64,000 bases of DNA from Trissonchulus latispiculum (Eukaryota > Nematoda > Enoplea > Enoplida > Ironidae), in contig JASAND010006624.1 of the NCBI GenBank assembly GCA_030248195.1, positions 1-64,000 of the forward strand, given 5' to 3'. The translations under genes were made by a program, and so were the position numbers. Below the pieces are notes generated by a model. It worked only from the letters and a program-made list of their open reading frames with translations, ran no database searches and had not been told where the DNA came from. Positions 55,630 through 64,000 of the stretch are shown here, piece by piece. Each line of letters opens with the position of its first letter. The first letter of the stretch is position 1.

Positions 55630-57518
55630 CTATTTAGCATTCTTTTTATCAGTGGTCAATTGCTGAGACACATACTCGTTAAGCATCGCCTGCCAGGCGT
55701 CAGTCTCTTCTTTGACATGAGTTAGATCATCAAAATCAGGGCCAACCGTCCACAAAGTCTCCAAATCATAGCGTTCTCTGACATTACTCAGCATAATGTG
55801 AAGCACAATGTTACCCATATCAATGGCACGCCATTCATCATTGGAGGGAAATCGCGAGTCACCTCTTCCTTCAACAATAGGGATCGGGTCAGAGGGCCTA
55901 CATTTGGCCTTGTACAGTCTGTGAACGGTCTGCTGTAGGGCACGCAAATGTCGTCGGCTGAGTACTGATACCAGTACCATATAATCAGCATAGCCTAATT
56001 CGGGCGGAGTGCGAATAACGGCAATATCAAAACCGCGTCCATGTCGCAGCACGGTGACCAGATCATCGATATCAAAAACACCAGTCTTTCCGCGTTCGTG
56101 GGATATTGGATCCTGCTGTAACACAGGCTCACTAATGGTGGTCGCTTCAGGTTCCTCATATTCCTTCAAAAATTGACTGTAATAATCTTTCACATTCTGT
56201 AGTCGACGCTGATCTGCACTCAAGTCACTAGGGCTGGGACTAACCTACAAAGAAGCATAATAAGTTCATCTACATTCTACAGTTAGTTTGCAAAGACACA
56301 AGTAGTCAAGTAAACTAGCGAATGAAGGGGAGGGGTCCAAATTTTGGTCAATTTTCAGACTTTCTCCGACCTCGCTGATTTTTACGCATTTCATGGTCCA
56401 AACGGTATATTTTAACGAGTTTTTAATATTAAAGTCGTAAGTCGTACGGTTGTTTCACTTTTTTGGAGTTGTGTCAAAAAATCTCGAAACTGGGCAATGC
56501 TAACCAGCCGTGTCTGGTATCATTAGAAAGGCCTGGATGAGGTCTGTGATTTGTTGGAATTTTAATTTTGATTTAGCCTTCTAAAATGTTTGAATTAATT
56601 TTTGAACATTTAAAATTTGAAGCCATTTTAAAAGCGGGTCAAATTTTAAAAATTCAAAAATTGATTAAAAACTTTTAAGGACCTAAATCAAAATGCTAAT
56701 TCCAACAAATCACAGACCTTATCCAGGCCTTTCTAATGATACCAGACAAGGCTGGTTAGTGTTTCGAAATTTTTTGCCACAACTCCAAAAAAGTGAAACT
56801 TTTTAAGTTTCTTATGTTTAACACATGAGACCTCAACGTTGAGGTTAAATTACGCAAGAGCCGTACTACTTACAACTTTAATTTTAAAGACCCATTAAAA
56901 TATACCGTTTGGACCATAAAATATGTAAAAATCAGCGAGATCGGAGAAAGTCGAAAAAAAGACAAAAATTTGGACCACCCCTTAAGCCCTTTCAGATTTT
57001 TGGAAACGGTTCTGATTGCGGTTTCAGCTTCCTGAAACGAGTATTGCTACAGCCAACTAACGCTACTAACGCTTTTTATAATTTTTAAAACCAAAATGTT
57101 GAAAATAACAAATACTTCAGTCGTTGAAATCTTTACGCGACAGAAAGCAGTTCGAATAGATAGATAAATTTCCTACTGACCCGTCATGCAATTAGGATTT
57201 TACAATTCTTTTAAAAACCCGCGTCGCGTGACTAGCGTACAATTTATTACTTTACACTTCATCAATAGGACAACGAGCGACTTCTCAAAACATTAGAAGT
57301 CAGAAAGCTGGCCATTCTCGGTAACGAAATAGTAACTAGAAAAACTTTCGCACCTCGCTGTCAGTGTCCGACGTATTTTGCCGTTTTGACTTATGTGTGG
57401 GGCGGCTGTAGCTAATGGAACGCTGCTGTCGTCTATGGACCAAACTGTCCACATAAAGGCCACGCAAGGAAGCTCTTGGAAAAATGTTAAGAAGGCCAGG
57501 AAGAGATTTGAACATCAT
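55630..57518 (-). CDS. MALSU1: Mitochondrial ribosome assembly/silencing factor (RsfS/iojap family)
   Basis: Exon 1 is 57354-57518 and exon 2 is 55630-56244, both phase 0, giving about 259 residues (human MALSU1 has 234). Residues 1-40 are Arg/Leu/Ser-rich without acids until Asp, as in a mitochondrial presequence. The RsfS domain in exon 2 shows VFDIDDLV, an ADYMVLVSVLSRRHLRAL helix region, then W-x-AIDMGNIVLHI and RERYDLETLW, the signature end of the fold. The family binds uL14 on the large subunit and prevents premature subunit joining. The ATG lies 4 nt after the PPIL3 stop in the same exon. The intron (56245-57353) holds a palindromic repeat. An in-frame ATG at 57554 would instead overlap PPIL3. 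Confidence 0.88.
56324..56984. repeat. Palindromic element in MALSU1 intron
   Basis: GGGGTCCAAATTTTGGTC at the left is inverted at the right (AAATTTGGACCACCCC). Long matching inner arms include AGTGAAAC, CAACAAATCACAGACCT and AGGCCTTTCTAATGATACCA. Related to the unit at about 50365-50900. TSD not resolved. Confidence 0.65.
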
Positions 57519-57522
57519 CAGC

Positions 57523-60500
57523 CTAGGCTGCACTATCAGCAATAGGGTTAGCATGAATAGTTATTGACTGAATCCGAACGTCAGTTTTCGGACGATACTT
57601 TGCATCAACTGGAAGCTTCTCTAATTCGTCCAATGTGTCAAACCCATCAATTAACCTAAAATACATAAAACAACATAAAATGAAATGAACAATTTTTTGC
57701 TTTCTGACTAGAGTGCTTCAAAAATGGAATAAAATCTAACCTACGCAAATAGAAATGCAATATAATCCAAAGGCTTCAATCAAACGTCTATCTGTTTGTA
57801 AGCAAAAGTAAGTCTGTACCACTGATTGTTTCTGTTGGACCGGAAAAGTTGTCCACTTGGAAGGTGTATGTATAGTAGACAGGATTTGCCCTTTGAAATT
57901 TACTCGTGGTGTCGCAGAACTCGAGGTATATACCTACATTGCTTACACGATGCATAGGCACGTACCCATAGACGTGTAAATACGAAAATACATGGTAAAA
58001 GTTTTGTCTTACTTTCCAAAAACAGTGTATTTGCTGTCCAGAGATGGCTGCTTTGCATAAGTAAAGAAAAACTGAGAGCCGTTAGCATTGGGACCGTTAT
58101 TAGCATATGACACAATACCTCTAGCGTCGTGCTAAAACAAACAAGAAATGTGTAAAAAAAGGGCTCAACTAAACTACTGCTCAGAAAAGCAGCCAATTCT
58201 TCTTCCATCCGTTCCGGTATAACTTGGGGGACCCCCATGGGATAAATTAAAGTCGTCCCACATCATGCGAGAAAATGGAGTATATAGGCCCTTGAAAGGA
58301 CATCTCGCAGCCTATTTCCCAATTTCACCAACCAACAGACAGAGGAATGGAATAGGTAGGTCTTATTCACTACCCCAATGAGGAGAACAGCTTGAAGAAT
58401 GGTACGAAACCGTTGCTTAACAAGAAACCGATAATGACGTTTGCCACGGTTTGCAGCTGCTGAAACCCAACTCTTCCTACTAGGGCTTATATATGGCATC
58501 CAAAATAGTACAATTGAAATTTTGCTGGTTTATACTATCAGCTTTGCTCCGCTATACCACAAATTCTGTGCTGTGTCATGTCTTCACTCTAAGATATCTA
58601 GTCATGATTCTCTCCATAATAACCTCTGGCTTTGCCGGCAGAAATTTTTTGTGAACTTTTTCACAAAAAACTCGCTACCACTTTGTAAAGCTCTCTTGGC
58701 CCGAGCTAACTGTTGGAGCAAAACTAACACCCCATTCTTGTTCAACGAGCTCAAAACCTTTATGGCACATTTTAGCAGCTCAAACCCTTCTGGCAGACTA
58801 CCCGGGCGGATAAACCTCACCCAGGGCCAACGCCAACTTTTATTTCTGCACACGACAGTCGTTATAACTTCTATAGGCAGGCTAAGCTTCTAGGACATTG
58901 AAAGTCTTGACCAAGTTATAGAACTAGTCTGGCTTTTTCCTACAGGGGGGCACCCCCCCCCCCCAGAAATTCGTCCCCCCAGACTTGGGTCGCCCCCCCC
59001 AGGATTCGGGCCTTCCCCCCAGAACTTTAAAGTGCCCGGAAAAAATAGGGTGTTGCGGGTAAATTTTGAACAATTTTTCCGGCTTGCCGGATTTTAGACA
59101 GTTTTAGCTATTTTAAGATTAAATTTAAATTAAAAATAGTTAATATTTTAGCTATTTCAGCTAATATAGCTATTTTTTAAGCATTTTTCGAAAAAAATCC
59201 CCCCAGAAATCCGTGCCCCCCCCCCCAGACCTGGGGGGACCGCCCCCCAGCCTCCCCCCCCCCCAAAAATTTATGCCTAGTAAAAAGCCAACTAGTGTTG
59301 ACCAATTTAACTAATGTTATTTTCAGGCGAGTTTGATGTAGGCAGAATATTCGGAATTTTCCGAATTTGTAAGTTTTCATGCATATTATGCAAAAAGCTG
59401 CCAAAAAATACTAAAAATGGCTAATTTTAGGTGTGTTAAAGCTAAGAAATCTAAGAACGCAAACGCCCTAAAACTGTTGGCTAAGAAAATTCTGGACCTC
59501 CTGAGGAGGCCGGTCGCATCTGACTGGCCGGGTTTATGGCGTCTTCCGCTGCATCAAAAGAAGAAACTGAATGTGGTTAAAAGGCTGAACACGAAAAGAT
59601 TGTGTGGTAAGAAAGAGATAACCGTTGCATTGGTTTGTACTTTTTTAAGCCAAACTTTTCCGACCAGGGATATGGTTATGCAAGAATAACAATGCTCCGA
59701 TGGAGCATGAAAAATGCAAAATGGGTGACATTTGGTTTTAAGCGGACAGAGGAATAGGTTTTAAAACGTTAATATGGGAGTAGCAGGTTGTAAGTGCCAG
59801 GAGGACTAGGTTAAAAGCGCACTAAATATGGACCGGCTTCGCTGAACAACCCATATTCGAAGAAAATGCCCGGACTGATGCTGGCGGCAGTTCTTCAGTA
59901 ACAGTTTACCATGCGTCTGCAACTATATATGTAGCTGTGCTCGTAATACTTAATAATTATATACATAATAATTAATAATGCAACTTAATTTAATTAATGC
60001 ATAATGCAACACGTAATACAACATACAGTAAAAATGGCTGCCACAAATTCAGCGCCAGCCGATCAAAATAAAACGCTTGAAGTAAAGTCTAATATTTCAA
60101 AATCAGCAAGCTCGCCTGGAAAGCTGATGAATTTAGAACTTATGCCAATAAAGGTCAAATGCGGATGTCCGCAATCATTGGTTGTTCAGCGAAGCTGGTC
60201 CGCATTAACCTAGTATTTAACCTAGTTCTCTTGTCATTTACCACCTGTCCCTCCCATAATATATTAAAGTTTTAAAACCTAGTCCTATGTCCGCTCAAAA
60301 CCTACTGTCACCCATACTGCATGTTCATGCTCCATCGCAGCATTTTTATTCTTGTCCTATTTCATTTTTAAGGTTCTCAGTAAAACTTAAGCAAAAATGT
60401 TAAAGCTTTATCAAAGAAACTTTAAAAATTCCCCCAATAATTAATAATCAACCAAGCCATAGGCAACCAGATGCGAATTATGCTGTCGATGAAGCATAAC

Positions 60501-62020
60501 TTAAACGGCACGATTTTAATTGCTCCTCTGCAGATATATAGTTATATGCAAAATTTGGACGATTGCAACGTATCTGTAGACAGTTATAGGCCGTGCTGTA
60601 CTTCAGTAGCACTATATATACGGCATCGCAACAAGATGCAAACTTTATTGCCAGTGAAGGAGACTTATACAGCATGATTTCCAATGCTATTCTGCACTGT
60701 CCTGCAGAATTTCAGACGACTGCAAGTTATCTGTCGTTAGTCATAGGCCCTACTGTACTTCAGTAGCACTCTACTGCACCGCAACCAGATGCAAACTTTA
60801 TTGTCAGTGAAGGAGGCTTATACGGCATGATTTCAATAGCTATTCTGAAGTTATTTGCAGAAATTCGGACAATTGCAACGTATATGTAGCTAGTTATAGG
60901 CCGTGCTGTACTTCTGCAGCACTCTACTGCAGGGCGACCATGGTAACATCGTAATAAGTATTCAAAACGTATTTATAATAGTTTGTAACGTCCTAAACTA
61001 CAATGCCGAATTTCAAATAGTGACGAATGAAAAACTTGTTATCGATGGTGCTGCCTTTGAGACAACACATACAGCACGGTGGAAGCTAGAGAGTGCACCA
61101 ACTAACATAGCTATAGTTCCCGATTACTACAGACACAATTTTTACCAAGTTGCATATGTTTAGCCGTTTACAGTAAGTCTACAGACAACGTGCTATGGTT
61201 GCTGTATAACAGTACAGCACGATAGAAGCACCGCACAGCGGTGCGACTATACTAATCATGTTCAGCGACTCCGATAATTCTTATGAGCGTCCAACTAGAT
61301 GGCTCAAAACAGCATATTTAGGCCTATTTACGACTATTTTCTGTTGAGTTGGGCCGGCCCCCTGAACGATCCCGGACAGATATCGAAAATCGCCCTCGTT
61401 AGGACATATAAACTCTTCCGTAGATCCTTATGCAACAAACCGCGTCTCTCTAGCGTCTTCCCTGAGTCCTGTAGCTTTGACAAAAAAATTCGCCATTGTT
61501 GGCCATTTTAGCGCCAAGTCAAGCCAAGTCAATTTGTAGTACTCGTCGTGTAGATTCCAACGATACCAAAAATGTCCAGTTTCGTTGAGTATTTAGCTGG
61601 CACGGAGCTAGAACGGGTCTCCAAGGGTCGCACTGAGCCTTTTTTATACCCATATTATAGGGGACCGCTCTCGCGCCCCCATATAATACCCAAAATAGTA
61701 AAGTTCAAATTGAATTTAGGCACGTTCAGTTTCTTGGGCCTCGGAATTGCTGCCCAGGTCTAGCTATGTTGTTTTTCGCAATAAATGTTTGGTAGAAAAG
61801 TTAATGTTAAGAAGCTATGCACTTAAAATGAAATTTAGGAATTCGGCATTTTTGGATTATGGAAAAGAGGCCGGAATTACCAAAGTGCAGTGCAACAGAG
61901 TAGCCTGCTACAAACCATATATACTTACACGAAGATGCTGTCTTAATTCGTCCTCAAAGTTTTCTTCCCAAATAGATTTGCCGCCTTTACCTGTTCCTAA
62001 AGATAACAAAGAAAAAGCAA

Positions 62021-62108
<88 letters not shown>

Positions 62109-62322
62109 GTATTTAACAAAATACATATGTATGCGTACTCATTCCACAGGCAAATCTATACCAGCTCACCTTGAAGGCACAACAAAAACTGCAGAAGGCG
62201 ATCACAAAGCAAATAGAGAGGAGCTAACCTGTGGGATCTCCAGTCTGTACAATAAATCCAGCAATATTTCTGTGAAATTTGCAGCCCTTATAATAGCCAC
62301 TCGCACAAAGAGCAAGAAAGTT
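57523..62322 (-). CDS. PPIL3: Cyclophilin-type peptidyl-prolyl isomerase, 5'-incomplete
   Basis: Exons on the minus strand: 62229-62322, 61929-61996, 58013-58131 and 57523-57655 (including the TAG). Phases agree throughout. Exon 1 of four visible encodes [20 protein letters not shown], and its FHR...F..Q.GD carries the cyclophilin catalytic Arg, Phe and Gln. Later exons give [35 protein letters not shown] and [20 protein letters not shown], ending [10 protein letters not shown]. The short linker and the ITIHANP end match PPIL3, a spliceosome-associated isomerase, rather than PPIA. About 26 N-terminal residues are missing. Their exon must lie above 62322, and I did not find it before 64000. 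The last exon continues without a splice into MALSU1 exon 1. Confidence 0.88.
58132..58928. other. PPIL3 intron, left part
   Basis: Open frames occur on both strands at 58441-58893, but no family is recognisable and there are no splice signals. Treated as intronic repeat sequence. Confidence 0.35.
58929..59291. mobile_element. Poly-G/poly-C MITE in PPIL3 intron, 5-bp TSD
   Basis: CTGGCTTTTTCCTACAGG at the left and GCCTAGTAAAAAGCCAA at the right, flanked by CTAGT (58924-58928 and 59292-59296). The central TTCCGGCTTGCCGGA hairpin is slightly decayed. Confidence 0.75.
59681..60354. repeat. 674-bp foldback element in PPIL3 intron
   Basis: CAAGAATAACAATGCTCCGA at the left is inverted at 60335-60354. 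The arms stay similar for about 170 bp (ATGGGTGACA, TTAAGCGGACA, GGCTTCGCTGAACAACC). Ends of the form CAAGA recall the CAAGAG family, but flanks GGTTATG and TCCTATT do not match, so a TSD is not shown. Confidence 0.6.
60529..60945. repeat. Tandem repeat, about 155-bp period
   Basis: GTACTTCAGTAGCACT-like landmarks start at 60598, 60755 and 60908. Units also share ATGCAAACTTTATTG and GGCTTATACGGCATGATTT. About 2.5 diverged copies. Confidence 0.75.
60946..61928. other. PPIL3 intron, right part
   Basis: No gene. At 61646-61687 CATATTATAGGGG...CCCCCATATAATA is a decayed relative of the hairpin in the composite repeats (5750 and 63933). Confidence 0.35.
62027..62107. repeat. (TA)n microsatellite
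   Basis: About 80 bp of alternating AT in the PPIL3 intron between the exons at 61929 and 62229. Confidence 0.9.
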
Positions 62323-62390
62323 CTAAAATTAAACAATATTCATCAATATACATATATACAGTAACAGAAATATTCATCAATATTAAACAA

Positions 62391-64000
62391 CAAGTAACAA
62401 AAATGCTCCGCACAAAATTGGATAATATGTGTGTTGGGCCTATGTCTATCCTTTATATTCCGGTTGAGAAAGGCATAAATCCGACACCGCAAAAGTTGCT
62501 CAGCTCACTTAGGGCTTTCATTTGGTACCAAACTTTAACCACTTTTGAAAAATTTTATTTTTGACCCAAAATCGCCTAAGTCCCCACCCCACCCCACCAC
62601 AGCACTCTACAGCCACTTTGAGCACGCAGTTCTATGACAAAAGTTGCTCAGCTCGCTTAGGGCTTTCATTTGGTACCAAATTTGACCACTTTTGAAAACT
62701 TTCATTTTTGACCGAAAATCGCCTAAGTCCCCACCCCACCCCACCACAGCACTCTACAGCCACTTTGAGCATTCAGTTCTATGACAAAAGTTGCTCAGCG
62801 CGCTTAGGGCTTTCATTTGGTACCAAATTTGACCACTTTTGAAAAATTTTATTTTCGCCCACTTGACCCCCCCACCCGACTGACCCTTCAAACGGCAAAG
62901 TGGAACCAGCCCAGCAAAATAGGTACGTCGGACGGCAAAACGGATACCGGGAATGAGCTGGGCAACAGACAAAAAACCTATAGACAAAGTTTTGAGAGGC
63001 CAGGTAGAGCCTACTATGGACCTCCAGGAAGCGGTTTCCGACATGACCCTCAAGCAAGACGGCAAAGGGAACCAGCACAGCAAGATGGATGGAGTCCTAC
63101 GGCAAAAAGGACACCGGAATGAGCTGGGCGCACCAGAAAACCCCTATAGACAAAGTTTTGAGAGGCCAGGTAAAGCCTACTATGGACCTCCAGGAACGGT
63201 TTCCGACTTGACCCTCCCGACGGCAAAGTGGAACCAGCCCAGCAAGATTGGTGGGTCTGACGGTAAAACTGACTGCGGGAATCGATTCTCCGTGCCAGAA
63301 AACCATTGTATGGAAGATTTGAGCGTTCAAAGTTAAATAGATAGCGAAAAATTTCGATTTTTCATTTTTCGAATTTTCGGCCATTTTTGACGGCCACTGT
63401 GGTCATTCCGGGAAGTGATAGTGAAACGCAACCTGGACCGTTAGTTAGTTCAATATATGTAATTTCTGAATATAAAAAAGAAATCAGCTCCAGCTCGTAA
63501 CGTTCGACCTGAGCGACGACCACAAAAATGGTCACTTTTCGCTATATGAGCCGACTTTGCGGGCGCCACTGAGGCGCTTAGTGGCGCAGCTGCGGCGCAA
63601 AAAAAGTTGTGATTCTTAAAATTCTTTGAGGGTACTACTAGACCTCATAGCCCTTTAGGTTGGCCCACCGCTGCAGATCACGTGAAAGCGGCGAACATTA
63701 TGTACAATACAACCATCAAATAGGAGAAACCAGGAAAAAAAACATCGCCGCCATAACCGGTCCGGGGCGCAACTTTTGGACCGGTAAGTGATACGGCTGA
63801 AACTTCACAGACATACTAAACTCGATGTGCTCTACAATTTGCGCATGAAATCTGCGCAGGATCTGCGCAGGATTTTGCGCAGCTTCTGCGCAGCTTATTT
63901 TACACTGTCTCCAGCCACTTTTCACACATATTATAGGGGTCGCTGCCGCGACCCCTATGATATACAAGTAACAGAAATGCTCCGCACAAAAGGGGATAAT
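62391..64000. repeat. Composite tandem repeat, third locus
   Basis: 147-bp type units occur at 62485-62850 (landmarks about 62491, 62640 and 62787). 165-bp type units follow at 62880-63310 (three units), then the TCTGCGCAG block and the perfect hairpin at 63933-63958. A 36-bp sequence beginning CAAGTAACA and containing ATGCTCCGCACAAAA is at 62391-62426 and again at 63965-64000 with three mismatches. The whole module may therefore repeat every 1574 bp beyond the window. It lies in the PPIL3 first intron or upstream region. Confidence 0.8.

Noticed and set aside
58441..58893. 150-codon plus frame and an 83-codon minus frame in the PPIL3 intron
   Set aside because: No recognisable domain, both strands open, no splice or start context. 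Probably old repeat sequence.
61747..62364. Long plus-strand frame of 205 codons
   Set aside because: It runs through a (TA)n tract as a Tyr-Ile repeat and is antisense to two clear PPIL3 exons.

Overview
This is eukaryotic nuclear DNA, almost certainly animal. It carries spliceosomal genes with GT-AG introns and an LTR retroelement with gag and env-like reading frames. It also carries tRNA-derived SINE-like pieces and a very dense load of short inverted-repeat (MITE/foldback) DNA transposons. It is AT-rich with interspersed poly-G/poly-C tracts. I cannot name the species. A non-bilaterian or other marine invertebrate is a guess from the SINE and MITE style, not a measurement.

Host genes, all on the minus strand. 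(1) 5991-6729: three phase-compatible exons of an unrecognised gene, starting at an ATG and continuing past the last exon I can place. (2) 36980-46611: a complete zeta-crystallin / quinone oxidoreductase gene (CRYZ) in eight visible exons. A ninth microexon of about 14 nt is required by the reading frame. (3) 57523 to at least 62322: a cyclophilin of the PPIL3 type, whose first exon lies upstream, probably beyond the window. (4) 55630-57518: a mitochondrial RsfS/iojap protein of the MALSU1 type in two exons. The PPIL3 stop codon and the MALSU1 start codon sit in one continuous exon only 4 nt apart, which points to a dicistronic or trans-spliced gene pair.

Mobile DNA. 14.7-27.65 kb is one LTR-retroelement region. 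A 3.2-3.9 kb segment including the LTR is tandemly duplicated (14715-17953 and 17954-21906). Next come a gag-like region with a zinc knuckle, two unrecognised reading frames and a truncated env/F-like frame, then a 3' LTR with a 1.6 kb internal deletion. No protease, reverse transcriptase or integrase is visible, and the frames are broken several times.

The rest of the window holds many DNA transposons that can be delimited by target-site duplications (TSDs). A poly-G/poly-C family has 5-bp TSDs (442, 9280, 36529, 39459, 58929). A CAAGAG-ended family has 7-bp TSDs (28525, 34625, 40795, 46307). hAT-like elements have 8-bp TSDs (1832, 33209, 38175, 47376, 52129). Two abutting elements sit at TTAA sites (30479, 31454). 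A 1.33 kb near-perfect palindrome at a TA site (47902) is nested in a hAT-like element. Composite 147-bp and 165-bp tandem repeats recur at 4.1-5.8, 7.7-8.5 and 62.4-64 kb. Several of these elements lie within CRYZ and PPIL3 introns, and one lies just past the CRYZ stop codon.
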